A stretch of DNA of 63,503 bases. It comes from JAYYZW01 sp036339995. GTDB taxonomy: Bacteria > Pseudomonadota > Gammaproteobacteria > Ga0077536. The notes under the pieces were generated by a model that did no database searches, was not told the origin of the DNA, and saw only the letters and a list, made by a program, of their open reading frames with translations. The first letter of the stretch is position 1. Each line of letters opens with the position of its first letter. Location: contig JAYYZW010000115.1 of the NCBI GenBank assembly GCA_036339995.1, forward strand, positions 1 through 63,503, given 5' to 3'. Made by a program: the position numbers and the translations under genes. Below are positions 43,652 to 52,627 of the stretch, piece after piece.

Positions 43652-44110
43652 ATGCCACTTCCGCAAGACATCACGCCGCTCAACCCGGCACTCATGGATA
43701 CTCTGATCAGTGCCAGTGACGGAGATTGGATCCCGCAACCCTTCGATCCGGAGCGTGCGTTCATCAAGATCCTTTGGACCGGGCCCGAGAGTGGAGCTTG
43801 GGCCGCGCTGTTCCGGTGGAAGAAGGGATTTACAGCACCACAGCACAAGCATCTGTCACCGTCACACACCTTCATCCTCTCAGGCAAGCTCCAGGTGCGT
43901 GACGGAACCTTGAATGCCGGCGATTACATCTACGAGCCCAACGGCATGCTGCACGGCGCCACGACGGCGCTCGAAGACACGGAATATCTTTTCATCTGCA
44001 ACGGCACGGTCTTGTTCTACGACGACGAAGGTTTCACGTCCTATCTCGGGTGGGAAGAGCTTCGCCGTCTCGAGGAATCCCATCGCCAGCAGAAGGAGAA
44101 GGCCGCCTGA
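43652..44110 (+). CDS. Cupin-domain protein (acetylacetone-cleaving/ChrR-like)
   Basis: 152 residues with a single cupin. Metal ligands are suggested by APQHKHLSPSHTFILSGKLQV and EPNGMLHGATTALEDTEYLF. A ribosome binding site (GAGGAGAAATACC) precedes the ATG. Related cupins are dioxygenases of the Dke1 or dihydroxyacetophenone-dioxygenase type, but the substrate is unknown. It is followed 11 bases later by the GST gene. Confidence 0.82.
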   Translation: MPLPQDITPLNPALMDTLISASDGDWIPQPFDPERAFIKILWTGPESGAWAALFRWKKGFTAPQHKHLSPSHTFILSGKLQVRDGTLNAGDYIYEPNGMLHGATTALEDTEYLFICNGTVLFYDDEGFTSYLGWEELRRLEESHRQQKEKAA

Positions 44111-44121
44111 CAAGCCGGGCC

Positions 44122-44754
44122 GTGAAACTCTACTGGTTTCAAGTCGCGCCTAATCCGACCAAGGTCCGACTTTACATTGCTGAGAAGCGTGCAGGTGGCG
44201 CGACGATCGACTTCGAGTCAGTCATCGTCAAGCTGCCCAAGGGCGAGCAAAATACGCCCGAGCACCTCGCGCGAAATCCCTTCGCCAGCCTGCCCGTACT
44301 CGAACTCGACGAAGGCACCTGCATCATCGAATCGCTCGCGATCATCGACTACCTGGAGGAGGTGTATCCGGATCCGCCGCTGTGGGGTAGGGACGCCGTT
44401 TCGCGCGCCCGCGGCCGCGAGCTCGAACGCATCGTCGATCTCAAAATTCTCGCGAATGTCGGACGATACATCCATGCGACGAATTCGCCGATCGGACTCC
44501 CGCCTAACGCCGGTGTGGCCGATAACGCGCGCAAGGCCTTGCCGTCGGGTCTCGACTATATCGACGGCGTCCTGTCCACCGGCCGGGCCTTCGTCGCGGG
44601 TGACGATCCGGGCATCGCAGACTGCACCCTGGCAGCGGCGCTGCAATTCGCACGCTATGCCAAGTTCGACGTCATGGGAGACTTCGCGCATATACGCCGC
44701 TGGGATGCCGATTACCGCGATCGCGACGTTGCACGATCTGTCTTGACGCTCTGA
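44122..44754 (+). CDS. Glutathione S-transferase
   Basis: 210 residues from a GTG (VKLYWFQVAPNPTKVRLYIA). The N-terminal thioredoxin-like domain ends with LPVLELDEGTCIIESLAIIDYLEE, the GST glutathione-binding ES motif; the all-helical C-terminal domain follows with VAGDDPGIADCTLAAALQFA. It conjugates or otherwise handles glutathione; substrate unknown. Confidence 0.9.
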   Translation: MKLYWFQVAPNPTKVRLYIAEKRAGGATIDFESVIVKLPKGEQNTPEHLARNPFASLPVLELDEGTCIIESLAIIDYLEEVYPDPPLWGRDAVSRARGRELERIVDLKILANVGRYIHATNSPIGLPPNAGVADNARKALPSGLDYIDGVLSTGRAFVAGDDPGIADCTLAAALQFARYAKFDVMGDFAHIRRWDADYRDRDVARSVLTL

Positions 44755-44808
44755 CAGACGGCGAACAACTTTTCTACAATCGGGACTCCGACACAAGGAG
44801 ACGGACGG

Positions 44809-44991
44809 ATGAGCATCCACAAGCGGTTTTCATTGGGACTTGCCGTCGTGGTCGCGAGTCTCGCACTGGCGGCCTGCGCCCCCAAGGTCGGCAGCGAACG
44901 CTGGTGCAAGGCGATGGACGACAAACCCAAGGTTGATTGGTCGGCGAACGACGCGGCGGCCTATACCAAGCATTGCGTGCTGGGCATCTAA
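44809..44991 (+). CDS. DUF3012 small lipoprotein
   Basis: 60 residues: a signal with lipobox (LAAC, Cys23) and a mature part CAPKVGSERWCKAMDDKPK followed by VDWSANDAAAYTKHCVLG, the DUF3012 signature with its paired cysteines. A strong ribosome binding site (AAGGAGACGGACGG) precedes it. It has no known function. A 270-bp element starts ten bases after its stop and the likely terminator lies beyond that. Confidence 0.88.
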   Translation: MSIHKRFSLGLAVVVASLALAACAPKVGSERWCKAMDDKPKVDWSANDAAAYTKHCVLGI

Positions 44992-45000
44992 CCGGAGTAA

Positions 45001-45270
45001 TTAGAATCCATCTCAAAATTATTCGCGCCAACCTTGCCCCCTGAAAATCGGATTGCAAGGCGCAGCGCGTAGGGCATGGTGGTTCCATGTTCAAGCGCTG
45101 GAACGCAGCAAACGCGGTTTTCAGGGGCAACCCGAAGGGCTGGTGGCCTATTTCGCACATTTCGGCGTTGCTCGTCGCTCATTTAGCGGTGCGAAACAGC
45201 ACTCCTCGCGCCTTGAACTGTACGAAAACGGCCGCTAGCGTGGGCCCAAATAATTTTGAGATGGGTTCTA
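45001..45270. repeat. 270-bp inverted-repeat element, family 2, copy B
   Basis: It begins TTAGAATCCATCTCAAAATT and ends AATTTTGAGATGGGTTCTA. The interior is clearly homologous to copy A (shared GCGTAGGGC, TGTTCAAGCGCTG, CAACCCGAAGGGC, CATTTCGGCGTTGCTCGTCGC, ACTCCTCGCGCCTTGA). A few substitutions separate the copies. Confidence 0.85.
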
Positions 45271-45278
45271 TTCTCATT

Positions 45279-45309
45279 CGGCGGCCAAAGCCGAACCGCC
45301 GGGGTTTTT
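45279..45309 (+). terminator. Rho-independent terminator candidate beyond the DUF3012 gene
   Basis: CGGCGGCCAAAGCCGAACCGCCG forms a GC-rich hairpin followed by GGGGTTTTT. It is the natural end of the DUF3012 transcript, with the repeat element inserted between stop codon and terminator. The rest of 45311-45502 contains no supported gene. Confidence 0.6.
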
Positions 45310-45502
45310 CGCTTAGATTGGTACCGGCAGGCAGCATCCGCCAGGGTCGAAACCCAGGATCCAAACTCATCGAGGCAACCATATCCGCGCCCAGGCAGTT
45401 CATCATCGTGATCGCCGTCGCGTCAGCCTGTATTCGCGCGCCGCCCGACGCATTCAATTTCTCGCGCCGACTGGACCGGGATCTCGAGATCGAATTGAGC
45501 CG

Positions 45503-46741
45503 CTACCTGAAATCCTTGGAGTGAGTTTCCTCGAAGGCGCTGGTACCACGGCGGGCCCGGACGAAAACCGCGAACCAGAATCCGGCCGTGCCCGTCAGCG
45601 ATACGCCGAAAACCGCCCACAACATCATGGCCGGGTCTCCCGTTTTTGACCAGATCGCGGCGGTCGTGAGCGGCGCCAGCGCCGCCGCGACCATCATCGG
45701 CGCGCCCATCGCGCCCATCAGTTTTCCGTAATGTTCCCGGCCCAACCATTCTGCCGGAGCAATACCCCGCAGGATGGTGATGATCCCATTGGCGATGCCG
45801 AATCCCGCGGCGAACAGGCCGAGCCAGCGGAGTTGCGGCGGCGCGAGGATCAGGATCAGGATCGCGGCGGGCATCATGAGCGTCGTGACGGCGCCGACGA
45901 CGACGATGCGCATTCGCTCGCCGAACAGCATCATGATTACGCGTCCCGTCACCTGCATTGGTCCGATGAGGGCGACGGCGACGAGCATGGTCGCGGTGTC
46001 GACGCCGCTCGACTTGAGGTAGGGGACGATCTGAAACATGACACCCGAGACCGTGCCCATCCACGCGGTGAACCACACGGCAAGTCCCCAGAACACGGGG
46101 TTGCCCAGCCGTTTCCGCATGAGGTCGCTGCCCGCCTCATCCCCGTCGACGTGAAACAAATGGTCTTTTCGTTTTTCCGGAATGAAAAACCAGTGGAGGG
46201 GAACGCCGATCGCGAGGTTGAACGCGGCGAGTATGAGCAGCACCATGCGCCACGGTAGAAGGCCGATCAGCGTTTCGGTCAAGGGAATGAAGACCGTCCC
46301 CGCGAACCCGGCGATCAGCGTGAGCGTTGTGATGGCGCGCCGCGCATCCGTGCCGAAATGCTGGGTAAGAACGGCAAACACGGGTTCGTAGAGTATGGCT
46401 GCCATGCACGCGCCGAGACCCAGCCAGATGGCGTAAAACGCGTACGGATCGGCGATCGTGGACCACAGCGCCAGCAATACGGCGGCGCAGAACGAACCTG
46501 CCGCCATGATGTAACGGCCGCCGTGACGATCGATCAGCGCGCCGATGGGATAGGCGCACAGACCCGTGATCAGCAACCCGGCGGTCGCGGCGCCGTTCAG
46601 CAGCGTCAGCGACCAGCCCAGAGATTCCGCCATCGGCAGGACGAACAGCGGGAAGGCATAGTAGGTCGTTCCCCAGGATACGATCTGGGCGCAGCCTAGG
46701 GTCGCGATCAGGACGCGGGGATGTCGCCTCAGTGCGCGCAT
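45503..46741 (-). CDS. MFS transporter (12 predicted transmembrane helices)
   Basis: 412 residues of the major facilitator superfamily: first helix VLIATLGCAQIVSWGTTYYAFP, the A-motif-like GALIDRHGGR loop, central cytoplasmic loop rich in charges (PEKRKDHLFHVDGDEAGS) between helices 6 and 7, and a second six-helix bundle. It resembles the OFA/monocarboxylate-like or nitrate/nitrite-type MFS branches, without a decisive substrate motif. It faces away from the TPR remnant (46964) with about 220 bases of empty sequence between. Confidence 0.88.
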   Translation of the reverse strand: MRALRRHPRVLIATLGCAQIVSWGTTYYAFPLFVLPMAESLGWSLTLLNGAATAGLLITGLCAYPIGALIDRHGGRYIMAAGSFCAAVLLALWSTIADPYAFYAIWLGLGACMAAILYEPVFAVLTQHFGTDARRAITTLTLIAGFAGTVFIPLTETLIGLLPWRMVLLILAAFNLAIGVPLHWFFIPEKRKDHLFHVDGDEAGSDLMRKRLGNPVFWGLAVWFTAWMGTVSGVMFQIVPYLKSSGVDTATMLVAVALIGPMQVTGRVIMMLFGERMRIVVVGAVTTLMMPAAILILILAPPQLRWLGLFAAGFGIANGIITILRGIAPAEWLGREHYGKLMGAMGAPMMVAAALAPLTTAAIWSKTGDPAMMLWAVFGVSLTGTAGFWFAVFVRARRGTSAFEETHSKDFR

Positions 46742-46963
46742 GACGTGATGTTAGACGGCCGCGCCTACGGCTGGGCAAAAAAAACGTGTTTCGAGTAATA
46801 GGACGCCCAGTTTTTCTTAACGGTACGCTTTATTCTCTCGCAAAGGGGCGGACTGATATCTATCGCGGCTGCTCCAACATATCTCGAGAGACAGTATAGA
46901 CAACTGTCGCAGTGGCGGCGGAGTGAACCGCGGACCGAAACGGGTCCGATTGACCGGCGCCGC

Positions 46964-47269
46964 TCAGCCCTGATCGGCGAGCGATACTCGGAATTCTTGG
47001 ATCAGCTTCACGGCGTCTTCTTCACTGGTGAAGGTCTTTCCGGAATCGATGGCGGCCTCGAGTGCTTCTTGGTCTCTGCCGAGTATCCTCAAAGCGACGC
47101 CGATGTGATAACGCACTTCGGGATTCGTCGAAGATCGTGCGAACGCCTCCCGCAACAAGGCGAGGCCGTTTTCGGGCTCGTCATTCTGCGTCAAGATCCA
47201 GCCGTAGGTATCGAGCACGCTCCAAGCGTCGGGCGCGGGAGGTCTGCAGTCCGGACGCTTAGCAGGTTG
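46964..47269 (-). pseudogene. Fragment of a TPR protein (PrsT-like C-terminus)
   Basis: Beginning right after the aceF stop, the frame gives DAWSVLDTYGWILTQNDEPE, NGLALLREAFARSSTNPEVRYHIGVALRILG and ends ...VSLADQG. This is the C-terminal tetratricopeptide part of a PrsT-type TPR protein. The ATG-like (GTG) start at 47218 would give 84 residues; upstream the reading is open only to the aceF stop, so the large N-terminal portion is missing. I treat it as a remnant, but a small TPR protein is not excluded. Confidence 0.6.
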
Positions 47270-48895
47270 TTAAAGCAGGATATGCCGGATATCGCCCAGT
47301 ACCGTCGCCAGGTAACGTGTGAACTGCGCCGCCGCGACACCGTCGATGACGCGATGATCGTATGACAGGGTGAAAGGCAGGATCAACCGGGGGACGAAAC
47401 CGCCGTCCCGGTAGACCGGTTTCATCATCGCGGGCGAGACGCCGAGGATCGCCACTTCGGGTGTGTTAATGATGGGGGTGAAGCTCGTGCCGCCGACGCC
47501 GCCCAGGCTCGAGATCGTGAAGCACGCGCCCTGCATCTCGGCCGGGGTGATCTTGCGCGCGCGCGCTTTCTGGCCCAACTCACGAACTTCACGGGCGAGC
47601 TCGTAGAGTCCCATTTTATCGGCGTCCCGGATCACGGGCACGACCAGCCCGTTGTCCGTGTTCACCGCCAAGCCGACGTGGAAGTACTTTTTGTGAATGA
47701 TTGATTCACCGTCGGGCGACAGTGACGCATTGAAATCAGGAAATTGCTTCAGACCGACGACGACGGCCTTGACCAGGAATGCAAGAAGAGTCAGTTTTGC
47801 GCCCTTTTGCTCGGCTTCGTCGGCCTTGGATTTCCGGAACGCTTCGAGCTCGGTGACGTCCGCTTCGGCCATCTGAAATACGTGGGGTACGGTGATCCAG
47901 CTCCGGTGCAGGTTACGGCCCGTGAGTTTTCTGATCTTGGTGAGCGGGGTGACTTCGATCTCGCCGAACTTGGTGAAGTCGATCTCGGGCGGCGCCGGCA
48001 GATCGAAACCACCGCCCGCGGCATGACCCCGCGTGCCGCGCATTACCTCCTTGACGTGCGCCTGGACGTCGGGCTTGACGATCCGCCCCTTGTTCCCGGA
48101 GCCCCAGACCAGCGAGATGTCGACGCCGAGCTCGCGCGCGAATTTGCGTACCGAAGGGCTGGCATGGGCCTTGGTGCTAGCGGCCTTCGCCGCCGGCTCA
48201 TCCGCCTTCGGCGATGGCGGCGGCGGTTTGGGTTTGGAAGCCGGCACCGCGGGCGCGAGGCTCGGGGCGGCCGGTTCGGCCGCTGCCGTGCTGAGCTTGA
48301 GCGCCACGATCAAGTCGCCTTCGGATACCTTGTCGCCGACCTTCACAGTGATGTCCTCGACGGTGCCCGCTACCGGTGACGGAATATCCATCGTCGCTTT
48401 GTCGCTTTCGAGCGTGATGAGCGGGTCTTCCACGGCGACCGCATCCCCCGCCGCGACGATGATTTCGATGACGTCAACGTCATCGAAATCACCGATGTCC
48501 GGAACGCGTACTTCTAGGGTGCCCGCCGGGCCGGCGTCGCTCACCGCCGGAACCGCGATCGGTGCCGCTGGAATGTCCGGCGCGGGCCTAAGATCGGGTG
48601 ACGTCGGCGCGGCCTCGGAGACCGGCGCAGCCGCGGTTTCGGCGGCGCTGGTGGTCTTGAGGATCAGAATGAGCGCGCCTTCGGACACCTGATCGCCGAC
48701 CGAGACGAGAATTTCGCCGATTTCACCACTGCCCGGCGACGGGATGTCCATCGTCGCCTTTTCGCTCTCGAGCGTGATCAGGGGGTCTTCCGGGCCAACG
48801 ACGTCGCCAGGCTTGACGATGACGTCGATGACGTCGACGTCATCGAAATCGCCAATGTCGGGTACCCGCACCTTGAGATCCGCGGCTGTGTTCAT
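47270..48895 (-). CDS. aceF: Dihydrolipoamide acetyltransferase (E2 of pyruvate dehydrogenase), two lipoyl domains
   Basis: 541 residues. Two tandem lipoyl domains (lysines in ESEKATMDIPSP, about residue 46, and ESDKATMDIPSP) are joined by Ala/Pro-rich linkers, then a peripheral-subunit-binding domain (SPSVRKFARELGVDISLVWGSG) and the catalytic domain ending with SYDHRVIDGVAAAQF (active-site His). It transfers acetyl groups to CoA in the pyruvate dehydrogenase complex. aceE lies upstream; lpd is not adjacent, and a TPR remnant sits where it might be. A repeat element occupies most of the aceE-aceF gap and ends ten bases before the aceF start codon. Confidence 0.97.
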   Translation of the reverse strand: MNTAADLKVRVPDIGDFDDVDVIDVIVKPGDVVGPEDPLITLESEKATMDIPSPGSGEIGEILVSVGDQVSEGALILILKTTSAAETAAAPVSEAAPTSPDLRPAPDIPAAPIAVPAVSDAGPAGTLEVRVPDIGDFDDVDVIEIIVAAGDAVAVEDPLITLESDKATMDIPSPVAGTVEDITVKVGDKVSEGDLIVALKLSTAAAEPAAPSLAPAVPASKPKPPPPSPKADEPAAKAASTKAHASPSVRKFARELGVDISLVWGSGNKGRIVKPDVQAHVKEVMRGTRGHAAGGGFDLPAPPEIDFTKFGEIEVTPLTKIRKLTGRNLHRSWITVPHVFQMAEADVTELEAFRKSKADEAEQKGAKLTLLAFLVKAVVVGLKQFPDFNASLSPDGESIIHKKYFHVGLAVNTDNGLVVPVIRDADKMGLYELAREVRELGQKARARKITPAEMQGACFTISSLGGVGGTSFTPIINTPEVAILGVSPAMMKPVYRDGGFVPRLILPFTLSYDHRVIDGVAAAQFTRYLATVLGDIRHILL

Positions 48896-48904
48896 GTTCG
48901 TCTC

Positions 48905-49067
48905 TTGGTGTTCTGTCCCGTAATAGTCTTCAGAATTCGCTGGCCCTCGCGCTGCGCTACGGCGTTGCTCGTCGTTGCCGTATTCCCGATACGACGCCTC
49001 CTCGCGCCTTGTATCGCAACGCGAGCCCTGCGCGACTTATCAAACACTATTACGGGACAGAACACTA
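48905..49067. repeat. 163-bp palindromic element, family 1, copy 4 (aceE-aceF junction), variant
   Basis: Ends GTGTTCTGTCCCGTAATAG and CTATTACGGGACAGAACAC are a TIR variant of the family (TTCTGTCCCG instead of GCCGTCCCG). The core GGCGTTGCTCGTC...CTCCTCGCGCCTTG is shared with the other copies. It separates aceE from aceF, so a read-through or processing site for the operon is possible. Confidence 0.8.
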
Positions 49068-49078
49068 ACCGTTCAGTT

Positions 49079-51727
49079 TCATAGTTTCATCGGGTTGGGC
49101 TTTTCCGGATCGATGCCGTAGCGTTCGATGGCTTCGGCGACTTTACCCGGATCGATTTCACCGTCGTCGGCCAGGGCCTTCAGCGCGGCGACAACCACGT
49201 AGTGTCGGTTGACTTCGAAGAATTCGCGCAGCTTGGCGCGCGAATCGGAGCGCCCGAAGCCGTCGGTACCCAGCACCTTGTAACGCCGCGGTACATACGC
49301 TCGAATCTGCCCGGCGTAGGCCCGGACGTAGTCGGTCGCGGCGATGCAGGGTCCCTTGTGCGGCCCGAGCTTGCGGGTGAGAAAACTGACGCGCGGTTCT
49401 GTCGTCGGGTGAAGCATGTTCCAGCGCGAAGACTCGAGGCCGTCGCGGCGCAGTTCATTGAAGCTCGTTACGCTCCACACGTTGGTATCGATGTCGAAGT
49501 CCTTTTTCAGCAGATCGGCGCCGGCGATCACTTCGCGCAGAATGGTGCCGCTGCCCATGAGCTGTACTGTCGCACCCTCGGTTTCCCGGAACAGATACAT
49601 GCCCTCCACGATGTCGTCTGCGACACCGTCGGGCAGTGCGGGATGGGTGTAGTTCTCATTCATGACCGTGATGTAGTAGAAAACGTTTTCCTGGCGCTCG
49701 AACATGCGCTTCAAGCCGTGATGGATGACCACCGCCAACTCGTAGCCGAAAGCCGGGTCGTAACTCACGCAATTCGGTATGGTGGAGGCGATCATGTGGC
49801 TGTGACCGTCCTGGTGTTGCAGACCCTCGCCGGCGAGTGTCGTGCGCCCCGCAGTGCCGCCGAGCAGGAAGCCGCGGGCCTGCATGTCACCCGCGGCCCA
49901 CGCCAGATCACCCACCCGCTGAAATCCGAACATCGAATAAAAGATGTAAAACGGGATCATCTGCAGGTCATGGCTGGAATAGGCCGTCGCGGCTGCGTTC
50001 CACGAACACATGGCACCGGCTTCGTTAATCCCTTCCTCCAGGATTTGTCCGCGGATATCCTCGCGGTAATACATCACCTGGTCGTGGTCGACCGGCTCGT
50101 AAAGCTGGCCGGCGGAGGAATAGATGCCGAGCTGGCGGAACATGCCCTCCATGCCAAAGGTGCGCGCCTCGTCAGGCACGATCGGCACCACGCGCTGCCC
50201 GATTTCCTTGTCGCGCACGAGCACGTTCAAAAGGCGCACAAAGGCCATCGTGGTCGAAATCTCGCGCTCGCCCGTGCCCTCCAAGACGTTCTTGAATACG
50301 CCGATGTCCGGTATCTTGAGCGCCACCGCCTCGGTCCGCCGCTGCGGAAGAAAGCCACCCATGGCCGCAGTGCGATCGCGGAGGTATTGCATTTCGGGAC
50401 TGTCCTCAGGCGGCTTGTAGAAGGGTGCGTCGGCGATCTCGGCGTCCGATATGGGAATATTGAAACGGTCGCGGAAATGCTTGAGCGACTCCTCGCCCAT
50501 CTTCTTCTGCTGGTGGGTGATGTTTTTGCCTTCGCCCGCTTCACCCATGCCGTAACCCTTGACCGTCTTGCAGAGAACGACAGTGGGCTGCCCCGTGTGT
50601 TTGACGGCTGCTGCATAGGCCGCATACACCTTGTGCGGGTCGTGCCCGCCGCGGTTCAGCCGCCAGATATCGTCATCGCTCATGTTGGCGACCATGGCCT
50701 TGAGTTCGGGATACTTGCCGAAGAACTCGGCTCGGACGAACGCGCCGTTGAAGGCCTTGTACGCCTGGTACTCGCCGTCGACCGCTTCCTCCATGCGTTG
50801 CAACAGCAGGCCTTTGGTGTCGCGGGCAAGCAGAGCATCCCAGCCCGAACCCCAGACCACCTTGATGACGTTCCAGCCGCCGCCGCGGAAATCGGATTCC
50901 AGTTCCTGGATGATCTTGCCGTTGCCGCGCACCGGACCATCGAGTCGCTGTAGGTTGCAATTGATGACGAAGATCAGATTGTCGAGCTTCTCGCGAGATG
51001 CGAGCGCGGCGGCGCCGAAGGCCTCGGGTTCGTCCATCTCGCCGTCGCCCATAAAGGCCCATACCTTACGCCCCTGCGCTTTGATCAGTCCGCGGTTTTC
51101 GAGATAGCGCATAAAGCGCGCCTGGTAGATCGCCATGATCGGGCCGAGTCCCATGGAGACCGTCGGGAACTGCCAGAATCCAGGCATGAGCCACGGATGG
51201 GGATACGAGGACAGACCCCCGCCGTCGACTTCCTGCCGGAAATTATCGAGTTGCTCCTCGTTCAGCAGGCCGAGCAGGAAGGCGCGTGCATAGATGCCCG
51301 GCGCGGAATGTCCCTGAAAGAAGACGAGATCGCCGCCGTGATCTTCGCTCGGCGCATGCCAGAAGTGGTTGTAGCCGATCTCATAAAGCGTCGCCGCACT
51401 GGCGTAGCTCGCAATGTGGCCGCCGAGTTCGCTGTTCTTTCGGTTGGCCTTGACCACCATCGCCATGGCGTTCCAGCGGTTGATGGATCGAATGCGCCGC
51501 TCGAGTGCCGGCTCACCGGGCGTATATTCCTCCTTGTGAGTCGGAATGGTGTTGATGTAGGCGGTGTTCGCCGAATAAGGCAGGTTGACACCGGAACGCC
51601 GCGCTTTGTCGATCAACTTTTCGAGTAGGTAGTGGCTGCGTTCGACGCCTTCGATATCGATCACGGCATCAAGCGCGTCCAGCCATTCCTGAGTTTCTTG
51701 TAAATCGTCGTCAGGTAGTGCTGCCAT
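49079..51727 (-). CDS. aceE: Pyruvate dehydrogenase E1 component (homodimeric)
   Basis: 882 residues (E. coli AceE is 887). The ThDP-dependent E1 decarboxylates pyruvate and acetylates the lipoyl of AceF. Key segments: ELGGHIASYASAATLYEIGYN, FFQGHSAPGIYARAFLLG, the ThDP motif GDGEMDEPEAFGAAALASRE with NLIFVINCNLQRLDGPVRGN, and in the C-terminal half SHMIASTIPNCVSYDPAFGYE. I take ATG 51727 as the start (MAALPDDDLQETQEWLDALD); a TTG at 51748 is possible. A family 1 element lies 28 bases upstream, so it sits in the promoter/leader region. No pdhR regulator is nearby. Confidence 0.97.
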   Translation of the reverse strand: MAALPDDDLQETQEWLDALDAVIDIEGVERSHYLLEKLIDKARRSGVNLPYSANTAYINTIPTHKEEYTPGEPALERRIRSINRWNAMAMVVKANRKNSELGGHIASYASAATLYEIGYNHFWHAPSEDHGGDLVFFQGHSAPGIYARAFLLGLLNEEQLDNFRQEVDGGGLSSYPHPWLMPGFWQFPTVSMGLGPIMAIYQARFMRYLENRGLIKAQGRKVWAFMGDGEMDEPEAFGAAALASREKLDNLIFVINCNLQRLDGPVRGNGKIIQELESDFRGGGWNVIKVVWGSGWDALLARDTKGLLLQRMEEAVDGEYQAYKAFNGAFVRAEFFGKYPELKAMVANMSDDDIWRLNRGGHDPHKVYAAYAAAVKHTGQPTVVLCKTVKGYGMGEAGEGKNITHQQKKMGEESLKHFRDRFNIPISDAEIADAPFYKPPEDSPEMQYLRDRTAAMGGFLPQRRTEAVALKIPDIGVFKNVLEGTGEREISTTMAFVRLLNVLVRDKEIGQRVVPIVPDEARTFGMEGMFRQLGIYSSAGQLYEPVDHDQVMYYREDIRGQILEEGINEAGAMCSWNAAATAYSSHDLQMIPFYIFYSMFGFQRVGDLAWAAGDMQARGFLLGGTAGRTTLAGEGLQHQDGHSHMIASTIPNCVSYDPAFGYELAVVIHHGLKRMFERQENVFYYITVMNENYTHPALPDGVADDIVEGMYLFRETEGATVQLMGSGTILREVIAGADLLKKDFDIDTNVWSVTSFNELRRDGLESSRWNMLHPTTEPRVSFLTRKLGPHKGPCIAATDYVRAYAGQIRAYVPRRYKVLGTDGFGRSDSRAKLREFFEVNRHYVVVAALKALADDGEIDPGKVAEAIERYGIDPEKPNPMKL

Positions 51728-51755
51728 ATCGATCTCGGATCTTTGCAACTGCGGG

Positions 51756-51920
51756 CTAGTGTGCCGTCCCGCGAAAAACCTTAATAATTCGCTGGTCTTT
51801 TTCGTTCCTGGCGGCGTTGCTCGTCCTTGCGTAGAGCCCGCTACGCGGCGTCCTCGCGCCTTGCCAGAAACGAAAAATCCAGCGCGACTTACACAGTTTT
51901 TTCACGGGACGGCACACTAG
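51756..51920. repeat. 165-bp palindromic element, family 1, copy 5 (upstream of aceE)
   Basis: Typical ends CTAGTGTGCCGTCCCGCG and CACGGGACGGCACACTAG with the intact core hairpin GCGTAGAGCCCGCTACGC. Together with copy 4 it brackets aceE. The TIRs of this copy are the least degenerate. Confidence 0.9.
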
Positions 51921-52074
51921 TGTAATGTAACTAAGTTATAGATGGGATCGGCGGTGCTTTTGGCACGGTCCGTTCCCCGTGGACTTCGTGTCGTCAAGCG
52001 CTGTGAATGGGTGGTCGACCTACGGCAACCAGGGCTGAGAGAATCCCGGTTTATTTCTGCGCTATCCTCACACT

Positions 52075-52620
52075 TCAAGGACACGATGTTTCGCGCTCGC
52101 AGCGGATCCCATTGTCGTAAAGAAACTGGATGAATTCCGCTCCGGGAACGAAGCGGTCTTCAATGCTCCTACTCTGCGACCCGCGGTCTATTTCAAGCAG
52201 GTAGCACTGCCGGATCACATCGGACTCGGCGCAGACGAATTCTATCAGGCGCACGACTTCCGAATTCGTGTACAGACGGTAACCTTCGGCGGTCTTTTCC
52301 CATGAACGCACGAAACGCATCTTGGCGCAGTCGCAGGCGAGGTAGCGATCGGCGAATTCGATCATCTTGCCGACGGTCATGCCCGGCGTGTCGGGATTCG
52401 CCCGCGGGTTGATGAGCTTCGCCATCAGGAGATCCCGTGGGGTGGCGGTGGCGTCCTCGGGTTCGTTCTTGCCCCCGAGGCTGGGCAGCTTGGGCATCGA
52501 CACTGTCGGCATCGAAACCTTCGGCATGGAAACTTTCGCGCACCCTGGGAGCACGGCGAAAGTCACCGCAGCGACAAGGCAATGAACCGTCAATAAAAGC
52601 AGTGTGGGCCGCAAGTTCAC
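52075..52620 (-). CDS. Lipoprotein with SMPKVSMP repeats, coupled to a HAD phosphatase
   Basis: 181 residues from the GTG at 52620, seven bases after the HAD stop. A lipobox (VLPGC, Cys26) ends the signal; then comes a short repeat KVSMPKVSMPTVSMPKLP, and a globular part with CDCAKM, SEVVRLIEFVCAESDVIRQC and a final CERETSC. The paired cysteines suggest disulfides in the periplasm. The family is not recognised. A longer frame upstream to 52851 would run into the HAD gene and is not used. Confidence 0.75.
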   Translation of the reverse strand: MNLRPTLLLLTVHCLVAAVTFAVLPGCAKVSMPKVSMPTVSMPKLPSLGGKNEPEDATATPRDLLMAKLINPRANPDTPGMTVGKMIEFADRYLACDCAKMRFVRSWEKTAEGYRLYTNSEVVRLIEFVCAESDVIRQCYLLEIDRGSQSRSIEDRFVPGAEFIQFLYDNGIRCERETSCP

Positions 52621-52627
52621 GGTCGCA

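Noticed and set aside
49202..50953. 583-codon antisense frame inside aceE
   Set aside because: It is the complement of a strongly conserved gene and shows no family signature; the GC-rich codon use of aceE explains its openness.
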